Assembly: GCA_038373885.1 (NCBI GenBank) | Contig: JAWZYV010013030.1 | Location: forward strand, 682,001 to 746,000 | Length of the DNA: 64,000 bases | Direction of reading: 5' to 3' | Source: Cheiracanthium punctorium | Taxonomy: Eukaryota; Arthropoda; Arachnida; Araneae; Cheiracanthiidae | In this document: positions 34,019 through 47,460 of the stretch, one piece after another | How the letters are laid out: every line of letters begins with the position of its first letter | How positions within the stretch are numbered: position 1 is the stretch's first letter | Translations under genes and position numbers: made by a program | The notes under the pieces: generated by a model | The model's database searches: none | Told to the model about the DNA's origin: nothing | What the model saw: only the letters and a program-made list of their open reading frames with translations

Positions 34019-34964
34019 AAATTATTTTAGCAGTACTGTAACGTTATTCAAAACATAAAAGGAATAAATGAAACTTAATTTAATATTTGTTAATATAGTT
34101 TTTATGTAATAAACTTTATTTTGGATGTAATTCTTCACAGTTTTAAAACTTTTAACATTTTGAATTCGGTAATCAGTTGTTTAAATGTAAATTGTGTGTG
34201 TAAATTGCACTTTGGGGGGGGGACAGTTTAAATATGGCTTTTTTTAATTTAATCTGAAAATCTTTCCTTCTCTTGCTGACTGAAGATGTTTGAATTCTAA
34301 CAATCAATCTCTTCGTACATCTTATTGCAAATGCATTATTAACTAGTGACTAAATAAATGTTTACATGTGTAGTTTTACACTACTTTAAGCAAAAGAAAA
34401 TAGTAAATAAACTTTAATTTAATACTTAGATATAATTACTTAAAAGTATTTACTACTGTAACTTTTTAAAATAAAATATATTTAAAAATATTAATCATAA
34501 TTTTTTTTTTTTTTGAGTAAAACGCGGTTAAATTTCAATTCGTCATTTCCCGTTTTTAGAAAAGGAAATTACATTTTATATTATATTCTAATTCTGCTTA
34601 AAGGAAGGAGGGAGAAAATAAACATCACCCGCTTTTACCAATTGGTTATTATTATTTTTTTAATTATTATTACTATTACTATTATTATTGTTGTTATTAT
34701 TCTTTTTTCACACCTAGATGGCAGCACTATGGATTAAACGTTTTAACTCTTAGCATAAAACTTTTCTATCATTCACATTATACTACTACATCCGTTAATG
34801 ATGTACTGGAACTGCATTTTACATTCTTAATTTTTCGATGATTGGTAGTTTGTAATCGGATTTAACTTCCTTTTATTGACGACCTATTTCAATAATTTAC
34901 AGGAATCATATTATAAGGATTTTTACTAATAAAATTAGTATATTCACATTCGGGCTGTAACCGA
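34019..34964. other. No gene recognised; (TTA)n-rich tract
   Basis: AT-rich. A trinucleotide (ATT/ACT)n tract lies at about 34645-34702. No coding signal. Confidence 0.5.
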
Positions 34965-35150
34965 TGGCAAATCCAAAGGGGAAACACAGGATCACGTGTC
35001 CCCCCCCCCCCCAAACCCCAGACGAACTAAGTTTAAATTTATGTATTCGTGGATGGTGGATAAATTTGAGAGTTCCGCTAATACCATCACGGTATATTTG
35101 AAAGTTTCTCTTGCGAAATTTGAGGTTCAGCTGTGGACTCAGCTAAACCT
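34965..35150. mobile_element. Fragment related to the 6.2-kb hAT-type element
   Basis: TATTTGAAAGTTT and GCGAAATTTGAGGTTCAGCT match the interior of 6186-6691 (CATTTGAAAGTTTTCAAG, ACGAAATTTGAGGTTCAGCT). No intact TIR or TSD is recognisable. Confidence 0.5.
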
Positions 35151-35244
35151 ACATTTAATTTATATTTTAATCCTGAAAGACTGCAATTTTTATCTCTCAG
35201 AAAATTACTGAATAAATATCGTGAAACCTCTCAACTATTTTAAC

Positions 35245-35457
35245 CGAATAATCATAGGCGTAACTTACTAATGGCACGATAGCAAGAGGGGGCAACTGCC
35301 CCCCCCCTAAAATTCAAGAAAATTTAGATATAATCTATTTTTAAACTCTTATTTCCTACATTTCCTACACTATGAAACACTTTCCCCTCCTCAATGTCCT
35401 ATGTTGCCCCTCCCCTCCCTCCAATGTTACCTGCCAGATTACGCCACTGCGAATAAT
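35245..35457. mobile_element. hAT-type MITE, CATAGGCGTAA family
   Basis: The element is 35253-35449 with ends CATAGGCGTAACTTA and (other strand) CAGTGGCGTAATCTGG. The octamer CGAATAAT is duplicated perfectly at 35245-35252 and 35450-35457. G-rich and C-rich subterminal stretches (GGGGGCAACTGCCCCC) fold on themselves. It is non-coding. Confidence 0.85.
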
Positions 35458-35947
35458 TTTGTTGATCCAATAAATAAAACATATGTTGATGATTTCTGTA
35501 ATCAGAAAAAAAATTATTGATTCAATTTTTTTTTAATTCGATGAAAATTTGATTTATCCAACAAAATTACCCAGTTAAAAACGAGCCAACCACATTTTTG
35601 TTGAATTAAAAAACATTTTTTTTTTTTTTTTTTTTTTTTATGAATTCAACATTTTTTCCTCCTTGCACGCATATTAGGTTTCTGTTTGATTTTTCATAAA
35701 AATTATTCGAGGCATTTCGTTCTCAGCGCTTAGCAAATATCTCTGAAAGACCAATTACCTAAGCAAATAAGGACATGAAACTAAATCCTGAATATTGCTG
35801 TATTTCATGGCATTAAGACGATTAATTTTAACAAAGTTTAGAAAAAGTCAATTGCCTCAAAACTTCTGCTTTCAACTTTTCAAGCTAACGCTTGGTATTT
35901 TTTTTAAATTACAAATTTTTACACATATTATCTTTTGCGCACCATGT
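35458..35947. other. No gene recognised; poly-T
   Basis: AT-rich. A long poly-T lies at about 35617-35639. No coding signal. Confidence 0.5.
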
Positions 35948-36133
35948 ATTAAGACCAGGGGCGTAGCCAAGGGGGGGGTTAGGGGGGTCATAACCCCCCA
36001 TGAGGAATTTTTTGCCATACAAAATGTACAGTCTTCACTCCTTTATCACACACATAAATGCTTATATGTGAGTTGCAGTAGTCGTAACCCCGCCCCCCCA
36101 TGAAAAATTTCTGGCTACGCCCCTGATTAAGAC
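35948..36133. mobile_element. hAT-type MITE, CAGGGGCGTAGCCA family, copy 3
   Basis: The element is 35956-36125, inverted relative to copies 1 and 2. The octamer ATTAAGAC is duplicated perfectly on both sides. Poly-G and poly-C arms flank a 100-bp AT-rich centre. Confidence 0.95.
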
Positions 36134-38309
36134 TAAAGCTACAATTTACTAATTTCAATCATTAAAATATTTTGCTTATAGGAAAAGTTAAGATAGAAAA
36201 GTATGTCGTCAGAAAACTTTTGGGCCTTATACTATGTTTCTTCTAGAATGGTCAGTATCACTTTTAAAAGACAAGATGTCTTCTCCGTATGTGCTAAATT
36301 TCCTTACATTTTTTTTTTTTTCCACTGGATATTTAGCACGCATGATTTATAAGTTTTCCTCGTATAAGTAGATTTATTTCACAGCTGCTGGTATACTGGG
36401 TTAAAAATAAAAGTTTTGTCTTTACCGGTCAAGTGACTTATCCAAAACACAACAAATAATCAAATTTAGTTGTTTTCAATTTTAAATCTTCCTCCAATTC
36501 CATCGTAAACTGGATAGAAAAAATAGGACTCATCAATTTGTATGACAGTCGATTACGATAATAATTTCCTATCACCTTAAGTGGGTCAGGATACAAAATG
36601 CGCAATCACCGTCATCAGATAACAGTTAACACCTCGACAAAACCTGTTGCATATAACTTGAACTCCTACAAGAGCTTTAATTCTTCACACCTTTCTCTTT
36701 TCTTTTTCGTTACTTAAATCATCTAATCTCAGATTAAATCGTGATAGTGGAATATCGCGAAGGTAATTAACACCGCTGAGATAACTCTCACCTCTGCAAA
36801 TCTGATGGCCGACAAAAGGGAAAATGCAAGAATTAGAAGCACGAAGATCATGTATGCATTTATGACCTCCTTTTCTCTCGTTGAGAAAATAGGTTTTTCT
36901 TTTCTTTTATTCCGTTCTTAATTTTTTTTTTTTTTTTTTTTTTTTTTTTGTGGGATTCTTTTTTAACGGAATTATATTTTATTAAATTAACGGCCGTGGA
37001 ATATTTTCGAGAAACGTGTTGTTTCAGTCATCTCTCCAAAAAAGTAAATAAATAAAGGTGTCAGTAGTTTGTTTCAGTTGCAATTGTTTACAGCCAGTTC
37101 AGTTTTAAGTGCAACTTGTTGAAAGACTCCCAAAATTTTTCAGATCCTTGATGTAGTTTTTTTTTTTTTTAAGAATGTTCCAAAATCACTTTTTTTTTCG
37201 GGCAACAGGCACTGATATTTAAAAAAATACAAAAAATCTTGCTTCGGCTAAATTTTTGTGAAATGGCTCAGCATAAAAATACATTTTGCCAGTAAAAATA
37301 CTTATATTTATTCATCCCGTTATTCACAAATTTATTTTCCCACATAAAAAATGTTTGCACTTCATAATAACCTACGATTAAGATCTGAAAGTAGATAAAT
37401 ATTTCTCTCAATGCAGCAAATAGTTTAACAGTCACGATACAGTGTCTTTCGCAATATCATTTTATTATAATAGTTGCTAATCTCTTTAATAATGATCAAT
37501 TATATGAACTACATGACTCCAGAAGATTATCAAGTATCCTAAGGCCACGTATAATAATATTCGTGTTTAACCTAGTTATAGCTAAAAATACAAAGTTCAT
37601 GGGTAGAATAAAGCAGAGTTCAACATGCAAGCACACAGTTATGCCAGCCGATCAACCATTACAAATTTGTATAAAAACATGTTGTAAAAGTTAACCAAAC
37701 AGAAACTTTTGAACTAACAGGGAGAACAAATCCTCCCTTCGTCAGCTTACAGCGTAGCCAAAAGGAACACAAATTGTATATCAATCAAAATTTAATTTAC
37801 CAGGTAACTTTCGGCGCCGCATTCAGGAGTCTGAAACGGAGGGAGGGAGTTACTAATACAAAAAAAAAGAGCTGATGTCAATTTTTTAACCCCTTACAAG
37901 TGAAATTATATATCATCTATGAACATTCATTTAACATCTTACTTTTTTTTAATGAAGTTTCCTTTGAAATACTTTTCTTGACAGCTTTTAAAGTAAAATT
38001 TAATTAATTAATCCAATGAGAGAATTTTCTACTTTTAAGAAATTTTCTCTTTTATTTCTTCAACATTAGGGGTGGACACTTCAGTCCCCTTAATCCTTAC
38101 CTCCGATGTGCCTGTCGAAATTTTGTATATGCAACATGAAATAAAGCACTGTTTGTGAGTTTTCCGTGGAACTGAAGTAAAAGGATACATGAAACGACGA
38201 CGTACAAAATTTTAACTAACAATTTATTAAAAATTTGATGTTAATAATCCGAATTCATTTTGAATAAATAAAATTCTTAAAGATAGTATTAGGGTTTTTC
38301 TACATAGTA
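36134..38309. other. No gene recognised; long poly-T
   Basis: AT-rich sequence with a poly-T of 28 at 36922-36949. No repeats, RNA genes or coding signals were recognised. Confidence 0.5.
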
Positions 38310-38757
38310 TCTACATCCAAGCTTACGGGATTTTTCACCCGGGGCAAAACATGTGTACTGCGACCCCCTCCCCCTCATGTTCAAATGAGCGATCACGATG
38401 ACGAAGTTATAAAAAATCGATCTTCACAATGAATTGATAAGCACAATGATCATATTTTTTTTAAATCCACATAAGAGTCTTCATTTTTAGCATTTTCTTC
38501 AGGTTTTACTTCAACTTTACGTACTTGGCTGCTTGGTTTTGTCTCAATGTCTGTAACGGCTTCATTTTGGTCTTCTGTTTTACTGTTTAGTCATAATGAC
38601 ATTAGTGCTAGCGGTTACAAAACCAAGCAAAAGTAAACTTAAAAAATCATCGCATTCACAGGTCTGATTTGAAATGTCCTTTTTGGCACCCCTTCTCATT
38701 GATTGCCCGGGGCACTTGCCCCATCCGCCGCCCTCTATCTACACCTCAGTTTACATC
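38310..38757. mobile_element. Possible hAT-type element
   Basis: A candidate element at 38318-38749 has flanks TCTACATC and TTTACATC (7 of 8 matching). The right end on the other strand reads CTGAGGTGTAGATAGAGGGC followed by GGGGCAAGTGCCCCGGGC. The left end CAAGCTTACGGG is a poor match, although a GGGGCAAAA word follows. The assignment is tentative. Confidence 0.42.
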
Positions 38758-38805
38758 CAAAACAATAAATTTTGAAAGTAATAAATAGTGCCCAAAGACA
38801 GAAAC

Positions 38806-38988
38806 CGTACCTTCAGGGGCGTAGCCAAGGGGGGGGGTTAGGGGGTCATAACCCCCCCATGAGGAATTTTTTCCCATACAAAATGTATATTCTTCACTAC
38901 ATTGTCACACACAGGTATACATATATATGAATTGTAGTAGTCGTAACCCCCCCCATGAAAAATTTCTGGCTACGCCCCTGCGTACCTT
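38806..38988. mobile_element. hAT-type MITE, CAGGGGCGTAGCCA family, copy 4
   Basis: The element is 38814-38980 in the same orientation as copy 3. CGTACCTT is duplicated perfectly at 38806-38813 and 38981-38988. It is non-coding with G/C-tract arms. Confidence 0.95.
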
Positions 38989-39031
38989 TATTGCATATCT
39001 GGAAACCAATCATATATTTCTTACTTTGTAC

Positions 39032-39215
39032 GCCTGGGCGCCCATACCTATGGAAGGGAGGGTCCATGCCCCCCCCTAGCTCTTCAGGAAAACATTCATT
39101 ACAGTAATAATTTACGTACTAATTTACGTACTCAGCATTAAAATATAGTATCTTTCTGGTGCAGGACTCCTGGCTTGCCCCCTCGCCCCTAGAAACAGTT
39201 ATATGGGCGCCCATG
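39032..39215. mobile_element. TIR element with GGGCGCCCATA ends
   Basis: CTGGGCGCCCATACCTATGG on the left and, on the other strand, CATGGGCGCCCATATAACTG on the right form TIRs. C-rich and G-rich subterminal regions follow. The TSD is poor (TTTGTACG against TTTACACA). It is hAT-like by appearance only. Confidence 0.5.
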
Positions 39216-39821
39216 TTTACACAATTTCTGTGCATGCAATTAGGTTTTTAATTTAAAAAGCATCCTTAATAACTGGTTTCTTCAGTTCTTGTGCCTGATT
39301 ATTTGTGAATGTTCACGGAATTATTAACTGAATGAAAATCGACGAATGCACTTTTGCTAAGTGTTTTGACAAAAAAAAATAAGTGTGGAGATTCTCAAAC
39401 AGTGCAATATATTGTATCTTTAAAGGTGGACTAACTTTATTGCATTCGTCTTCTTCATTTAAATTAGCACCACACATTTTGTCTTCAATTAATTAATCCA
39501 GTGCGGTGAATAATACTGGGTATGAATATGCCCCGTGTCTTTTATTTGGCAATGTCAGAGAGGATATAACGATATCATCCTGTGCTTTCTAAGAAGCTCT
39601 TTGCGTCTCATACGTATTTTAACATTATACAGTGATTACAGATGAATCGGGTCCGAGATGAAAAGGCGAATAAATTAAGAAAATATAAATGGTGCGCTTT
39701 TGTAATGCTATCTAAAGTTCGAAGCAAGATAGACACAAACCAAACCATATGAACATCAGTTGTGGATAAACTCCTATAACCAAGAAGAGACAACAGAAGC
39801 ATTAACAGAGGAGTAACATGT
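39216..39821. other. No gene recognised
   Basis: AT-rich sequence. The 39608-39802 minus frame has no recognised domain. Confidence 0.5.
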
Positions 39822-39949
39822 TAGTCCCCAGGTAGCACAAGTGTTCTCTGAACGTCTAGTAACGTTCTCGTTACTAGCGTTCAGAAAGCGTTCTCTGAAT
39901 GTTAATAGACGTTCAGAGAACATGTGTGTGCTGCCTGGGTCGGGGACTG
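39822..39949. mobile_element. 128-bp foldback MITE with AACGTTCT repeats
   Basis: The ends AGTCCCCAGGTAGCACA and TGTGCTGCCTGGGTCGGGGACT are near complements. Inside, GTTCTCTGAACGTCTA is mirrored by TAGACGTTCAGAGAAC. The centre holds further GTTCTC-type words. The whole element can form one long hairpin. No TSD was recognised. Confidence 0.75.
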
Positions 39950-40304
39950 ATTAGCGCAATAAAGAAAAAAAATCTTTATGGGCCCCCTAAACGAAAATTT
40001 ATTTTTGGACGCTGTTAAATGAGCTCATTCATATTATTCATTTTTAATAATTACTTAAGCAGAAATCTTATGTAAAATCAGTTACAATTCTTCTCAATTC
40101 AATAATAAATCCTATAGGAGAAACTCTTTCCTTTTGACAACCCTCAAATCTTCATTCCATTTTAAATGCAAGCTGTTCAATTCAGAGTAAGAACATTTAA
40201 CAATGCGCATGCTCTTAGACACTTTTTCCGAATGATCTACTCCAAAAAGTTAATAAATTTTAGAACTTCCACACATGTGGCTTACGAATGCAGATGATTG
40301 TACA
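39950..40304. other. No gene recognised
   Basis: AT-rich sequence, no signal seen. Confidence 0.5.
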
Positions 40305-41203
40305 GATACTACCAGTGGCGGCTCGTCATTAAGGACCAGAGGGGCCAGGCCCCACCGACTAAGCACCGTCTAAATCAAAGTATCTTATAGTAAGGCAGTT
40401 CTTTCAATAATTTACCTTCATTTAAAAAAATACACGCGTTTTACTCTATTTTAATACTATCCATTAAAAAACGCACTTAAAAAAGCGATAGTTATACGAT
40501 TTTCCCCCTATCTAAACCATGCATGGGCCATGGGCTGGCTTGCCCTGAATTGGGTGTCTCTTCTCCGTTCACCGGGTTGACATATTTGGCATTGAGCACA
40601 AAAGCCATACTGACGCGGAATTAACTTGGCTTCCAAACGGCTTATTTGGCGCTGCCTTCTGGGCCCAGATCTTCGGGCCCTCGCACGGTGATCTACACGA
40701 CCGTACGGGGAAATTTCGGCAATCGGTAGCTATTGGCGAAATTTTCCGCTTAGGAGGAAATCATTTTTTATTTGCGTGATCGTATTTTTGCAGTGCAGTC
40801 AGATATATTCCTGTTTTTCCGGTTTTGTTTTCTTGATTTACGAAAAGCGATGTATAAATGTATTTTTTATATATGTTGATATTTATTTTAAAATAAATAA
40901 ATCATCTAAAAATTATGAACAGGCAACTATAAAGAACATAAATATTAAATATTTAAATGTGGCTTTTTGTTTAGTAATAAACTTTTCAATTTAACATAAC
41001 TAGGTAAAAAATAGCAAAAGTTGTATAGTAAATTCGATAATTATTTGTCATTTGAGAAATTTTAAATACTTAAGCTGTGTGCACGTGGGGATAGGTTGTT
41101 CTATATGTATATATATTTTCGCGATTTTAATTGGCACTATTTTTTATTTTTTTTTCGGGCCCCACCATTCTGAAACGGGTCACAAGCCGCCACTGGATAC
41201 TAC
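40305..41203. mobile_element. hAT-type non-autonomous element, 883 bp
   Basis: The element is 40313-41195 with CAGTGGCGGCTCGTC and (other strand) CAGTGGCGGCTTGTG ends. GATACTAC is duplicated perfectly on both sides. The interior has a GC-rich core (about 40500-40750), with a hairpin near 40709-40748 (GGAAATTTCGGCAAT / ATTGGCGAAATTTTCC), then AT-rich DNA. The frame 40776-40994 shows no transposase motif, so it is non-autonomous. Confidence 0.92.
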
Positions 41204-41686
41204 CATATTTTATATATAATGTACTAAAAGACAATTTTTGTGGAGACGCTCTCAGAAAATTTTCGCAGAACAAGAGCTACTGTAGGACTTAATCCGCAGC
41301 TTTACCTGTTTCGCACCTTAAAGAAATACGTCTTTTGGGGACATTTTTTCTTCCCAAACTTTCCACTTTTTTTACTTATTTCCCTGTCCACTACATCTGC
41401 GAAGAACTCTGCACATAACTCCATGCTGCATAACTTTCCAGACACTTCTCTTTTTCTTTTTTTTTTTTTCTTTTTTTTACACGCGTCACCTCGTTAAGCA
41501 ATAAGTATGTCAGGATTACACACACACACGGGGAAGCATTTTTCTCGGGTTGAAACCTCTTTTAACCCTTTTTAACACCCGCTGTTCTTTACAAACGCGC
41601 CGCCACTGCCGTTATAATATTGCGCTCATAGAAAAGAACAACGGTCTTGACCAAAACGTGACGCGTTTAACCTACATAGCTCGCGG

Positions 41687-41718
<32 letters not shown>

Positions 41719-42734
41719 GGCCACTTTTGATCCCATTTGTAATGTTATACTATATCCAGGAATGGTGAGGTGCCATGGAGGACTTCGCGTACATGCCCGT
41801 TCCTATTTTGCGAGGCATGTTATTATCTCTTACAAGGCTGTTAGCGAGATTATTGCGATAGTGTGTGTGTTTTATATGCAAATGAGATTGTCGTGTGATT
41901 ATTTCACGCTTATTTGGTGAAAGATGGTGTGCGGTGCGTATACCTATCGCCCTTCTTCCCGGTGCGATAACAACTGATTATCGACCAAGGAAACTTGATT
42001 ACAGCGGAATGAAAGACGAATAAGATCGATAAAAAATGATTGGGCAGGTTGTTGCAATTAATTTTACCTTTTTAAAAGCCGGAGTGAAGGATGAGTTTCG
42101 CAGCACACAACAAGGCTGCAATTTCACGTTAATTTATTCATTATTGTTGTTATTAACTTTTGAAATTGGAAATTTCGTTTTAATCTTAATTCGAAATGTA
42201 ATGAATGACTTGTGAATTTACAAAATCGATAAATTATAAACGAACAATACCATTTGCGTACCTGTACTTCCTCAATTGTATGAAGGTTTAAAATTTAAAC
42301 AAAAATTTACATATGTTAGATTATAGATATATTTAATACGTGTACATTTTTATTTACATCTCTGTTATAAGAAATCCGCACGAAAGAACCGACCAAAATC
42401 AATATATAATCGATATATAAAGAAAAAAAGACTATCATTCATAACGTGCTGCTTCCACAGTTTGGGCGAGCTTTTAAAATTGCAACCATGATTTTTAGCT
42501 ACAAAAAATGAAGCGGAAAAAATACCAAGGCTAAATATAAGGTTCTTAATCAAAGAAAAATACTATGAAATAAAGAAATGCAGTTATAAATCTATATGTA
42601 TACACACATCCTGATCATCAAAAGAGTCTAACACGTAATTTAACATTTTTGCATCAATAATAATTCTACTCATATGCAAAAATTTTTTCAGATCTCCTTC
42701 TATGAATGATTTGGCTAGAAATTTCTCTTACTTA
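41204..42734. other. No gene recognised; 31-bp poly-A
   Basis: Poly-A 41687-41717 and poly-T 41455-41478 are present. The stretch between 41730 and 42110 is somewhat less AT-rich. No domain or element boundary was found. Confidence 0.5.
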
Positions 42735-42905
42735 CAGTGAAACATTTCCAAAAATTGGATGCTGACGGTTCATTCAAAAGGTGCTCAACTTACGGTAGTA
42801 TCCAACTTGTGGAGGTGTGGGTTCATGTTAGAGTAAAATCTGCAAAATTTAAACACTTGCGATTCCCTCATAAAGTATTCAACTTTCAGAGGTGTCCAAG
42901 CCCCC
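42735..42905 (+). repeat. Fragment of CAGTGAAAC...GTTGGA family
   Basis: CAGTGAAACATTTCCAAAAA and later CAACTTTCAGAGGTGTCCAA match, with changes, the ends of the 48.7-kb element. It is decayed. Confidence 0.4.
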
Positions 42906-45900
42906 ACCCCTTCCCGATCCTAGGCAGGTACAACTCGTGCAGGTTTGCCTTAATGCACGCAATTAGTTTATGCACTTTTCTTTTTACGAGGTTTTAAATC
43001 CTTTTGTTTGATCGGTATTGCATGAATTTCTTGCATTTATCTTTGTGAATTTAATTGTTATTGCCAATAAAAGAAAGTTCATATACAGGAAAGAAAGTGA
43101 CCTCTTTTACAATTAAATCTTGTTCGAATTTTTCAAATGGTAATAGTTGACAAATGTCGAGATCTTAAACCTCTGAGGATCCAAGGGGGGGGGGGGGGTA
43201 GTATTTTACTCAATTCTATAGTACTTTGCCTCAGGTTTTCCTGTCAGTATTGAGGCAGTAAGAAAAATTGAGCTTCCACGGCGGAAAATACTGCGCCACT
43301 GAATTTGGTAAAATACATTTTGTAAATCAGATTTTGTTAGTTCTTAGTTTTAACTATATAAGCTTATAATAATAATAAATTACATAAAGTTATAAAAAAA
43401 TCAATCTGTTTCTAGCATAGAATAGTTTAGAAATTCGTATTCGTACATCCTTCGGGGAATTCAACGAAAAATTCTAGGAGTCAATTTTATTGTAATGGCA
43501 TACCTACAGAGCAAAATGCCCTTTTTTCGCATTTTATTTTAAAGCTTTTTTTTTTTTTTTTTTGCCATTGCTTCTTATTTTCAAAAATAATAAAGATAGA
43601 ACAAAAATTTAAAGATTTTGAAATTTTCAAAAAATTTAACTCCGAATGTATATACCAAATAGAATAAAATTATTTAGAATAAAAATACAGATATTTTAAA
43701 TTACTGTCATTTTCATTTTGTTTACTGGCGAAGCAGGCAAATAATTTATTTTTTATACCATCACAATTGTTTTATTTTTTGATTGAAATAATAAACACCT
43801 GCTAATGTGGCTACATTTTTATTTTAGTTTACAGCCAAACGAGAGATAAAAATTTTGGGCTGTCATTTTTAGTCCATTCGTTTGATCTACAGTTCCATTA
43901 ATTTTACGAAGATAGAATATAATTTTTCTCACAGCTATACATTCTATGTTCTTATTTTAAAAATTATTTTCAGTGTTTTACATGAACAGAAAATTATAAT
44001 ATAAATCACCAAATTTGCCTTGGAAAAGCACTCGTTGCCATGTATAATGTAAAAAGATTCTCATAGTATTTAGAATATTGACCGAAAAAATCAGAATATA
44101 TCGAAATATAGATTATTTTATTTATTATTATGTGCGTTTCACGATAGCAGAATTCAAAATTAATAGCTAAAAGATTTTCGATTCATTAGCTACGCAAATT
44201 TCTCTTTTAATAAAACCATACACTGTAACATCCGATTCATTAAGTTTCCACTTCTGTTCATTTCATCATAAACGAAAAAAAAAGAAAGAAATACTCCTTC
44301 CAAGAATACACAATACCTAACCGAGAAAACTAATCATTAATTTTACCCTGCCTTAAACAAAAGTTTTATAATTGTATAATGAACGCAATAAATCTTGGGT
44401 TTCGAAATGTTACATTTCGGCGGGGGAATCGACAGAACGACCTGAATCATCTTTTCTAATCTCTTTCTAATCCGCAAAATAAAACAAATCAAAAAAGAAA
44501 AAAGGAAAATGCTGAGGCGTTTTTTTTTGTTCCTATTCTTTCAGTCTCAGTTGATTGAATGAAGTTTCTTTACTTCTCTTCTCAACAGCCTCCTCTGATG
44601 CAAGGACACAATGTGTCAGTCTAACCCTGGACGGACATTTTCAAAAATCCTCAAAGGCTTAAGCACGCTCTTCCGAAGAACTACAAAGCTTTCATTCTGA
44701 CCGCCAAGCTGACCACAGTCCACTCTCGCACAAAAGAAGTCATTTGAAATGACGGGGGGGATCAAGAGGGAAGGGGTCAGGTCCAGGGGCTCCCTTTGTT
44801 CGGAAACTGCAGGGGGTTAAAGGGTTAAAAAGAAATGAGAGCCAACCATTCCACAATGATTCTCGACATATGTATTTTGGAGAAGAGGTTTTCATTGAAT
44901 ATTTATGATTTATGATCGTTTTATTTGCTGCCGTGTTACACACGATTTAGTCCGCATTCGCCTCGCTTGGAGCAGATAAAAGGAGGTCTATTTCATGGAT
45001 ATTGTAATTCACAATGAGTTTAGTAGTTAATGATAGGAAACGTTCCGGGCCTTTGTAGAGCGGCTTTTCTTTTTGTTATTGTTTTCAAACCGAGACCGCG
45101 CGTGTGCGAAGTTAACTGTTTGCTTGTTACCACCAACAATCAAGTTCATTAACACTTTTCAAAAGGATTCTCTTTTGCGAACTCTGTATTCTGTAGGATC
45201 GAAATAATTGAAAAGCATCTATAAGATAATTGCAACAAAAGAATCTCGCTCACAGAATATTTTAATGAAAAATTTTAATATCGAATTCCGTGTAACACGA
45301 AAATGACTTTTTTTCTGAATAAATTAATTGGTAATTTTATGATCTAATGCATTTTTGTACTTATTAAAATTGTTTTGATGTAAATTATGAGAATCTTCAG
45401 TAAGCAAGCAAAAATAACATCCTTGCGGTGAGCTATATTGAATTATCTCATTAATGGAGTTGTTACACCAAATAATTAAATTTTCCGTCTCCCAAAAATT
45501 TCTTTACGCAATATTTTGCAGTACCTTTGGCAAAAATGGATGATATTTTTGCTTTAATTGTTTACTCTTTCCCATTTTTTCATGAGAGATAATGTCATTA
45601 ATAAAAGTAAATTCCTCCCTTCTCTTAAGAAAAAAAAAGATCATGCTTTCTTTTCTTTTTTCCCTATAGTTCGAAAGCCTAACTTTTTTTTAATGCGTGC
45701 GTTTCTAGATAAAATAATTAAGCTTTTATTTTAGTTGGATATGGTAGGGTTGAAAATAGAAAAATACTGTTCTGCAATGGCGCACATAAGGGTATAAGTA
45801 AGGACCAGTATAATAGTTCTGGACCCTTCCCAAAAAAATTATTTTTATTGAAATATTATTGCTTTGTTGTTATTAGTACTATTATTATTCAGGAATATAA

Positions 45901-46758
45901 ACATATAATTCGCGCAAACTTTGCGTATTTTTTACTACTTTCTGTTCATTCTGAAATTCATCTCACAAATAATATTAAAAGTGTCTAAACTTTTAAGAAT
46001 GGGGGTGAGAATGTAAATTTAACATGTAAAAAAGAGTGGAATGCTTATCTCTCTTTTATACTTCCTTACAGGAAATTGTTAAAGCTCTCATAGTCCCAAA
46101 TACATATATATATATAATTATATGTATATATATATATGACGTGGTTAAACTAACTCATGTACCAGGTGCAGAACATTAAATTTCATTTTTTCTGTTATCT
46201 GATTTTATATTCTATCCTTGCTTTTTTGGAAAAAAGCTTATGAAGCAGACTTAATTTCTTCTACTGATTGTATAACTATTTCTATCATTACCTTTAATGA
46301 TGATAATGTAAGAAATCAGGCAATTTCTTATTGCTTAAAGACTTAAATTACACCAGAAATTTGAAAAAAAATAAGTTTACTGATAAATAAAAGTGCATAG
46401 TATAGTTTGTGGAGAAGCAATATTAACTTTTTCAAGTGAGCAACATCATTTATTGGTTTTTAAAGCTATTCAAAAGTCTCGTGTTGATTCATATTAATTA
46501 CTTACTTTAAAAGAACAATATTTATTTATTTATTTCTAAAAGCATCATAACTTCTGTCTTATTACGACTGCTTACCTTCGGGATAACATGCATCTTGTTA
46601 AAAGACCCTTTGATTTTAAAAACTTTAAATAATTTATTTTTATCTATTTTTTTTAATCCGTTGTTTTTTAAATAATGAAATAAGATCGTCGCCTCATTAG
46701 AGAGTGCGGTTATGTTAGTAAATAGAGCTACAAATCGCACATCCACCCCCTTCCCCTC

Positions 46759-46789
<31 letters not shown>

Positions 46790-47460
46790 GTGAGTGTGTG
46801 TGTGTGGCTGAATGCTTCTACAACCACCTTTCGAATTCCTTGGGGATAAAGGGGTTACCGGAAAGAGACTACCCTTTGACTCCCACGTCGGATTGGAGGA
46901 CCCCCGGACAGGGCAGCTCACAGGGGCAGCTGTTGTTTGCTGACCACCGTGACTTCGAAGTTAGTAAACTAGTACCCATCTTGAATATGTCAACCATGAT
47001 TGTCGTTCAATCTTCCTCAGAAACCGCAGGTGTAGGATGTGCATGTGTATAAATCCAAGATTGTGAAAAATCCCACCTGCATTCTGCAAGCATGTAAAAT
47101 AATATTTGGACGGTCTAGCAAAGACGTAACAGAAATTCTCTACGGTTGTCGGGTATAGAGATCTTTATGAACGGCTTGTGAGTAAGAAAGGAAATTGTGT
47201 ACAGTGACTAATTTTTTTAAAAAAGTGGTTTTAAGCGGATATTAAAATTGAAAAAATTATAACAACTTCAAATAAATGCTTCCCGCATTGTTATAAGTTT
47301 TACTTTTGAACGAACTAGAGTAATTATTTACTGAAAGGGATCAGGAATGACGGAAATTAACCTCAAGATTGCATTCTGTTATATTTTTCAAATTAATCTG
47401 CCAAGTTATGCTCGAACATCAAATTGATTGCAGAGTTTTCTCTCGCACCCAGCACAGTTG
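42906..47460. other. No gene recognised; 4.5 kb background
   Basis: Mostly AT-rich. Poly-G lies at about 43186-43198. A G-rich patch at 44753-44820 looks like a transposon end without partner. A (TA)n-like imperfect palindrome lies at about 46101-46138. Poly-T 46761-46789 is followed by (TG)n. The part 46800-47060 is less AT-rich, with an 84-codon frame (46798-47052) lacking a recognised domain. Confidence 0.45.

Noticed and set aside
35795..36103. 102-codon frame ending in a Pro/Val-rich tail
   Set aside because: Its second half runs through a hAT MITE, so the frame is not a gene.
44753..44830. G-rich patch resembling a transposon end, ending GGGTTAAAGGGTTAA
   Set aside because: The AAAGGGTTAA resembles the TTAA family's terminus, but the adjacent sequence does not match it and there is no second end.
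45775..45840. Possible hAT end (CAATGGCGCACATAAGGG)
   Set aside because: No inverted partner or TSD was found nearby.
46798..47052. 84-codon frame in less AT-rich DNA
   Set aside because: It starts in a (TG)n tract and shows no domain or splice support.
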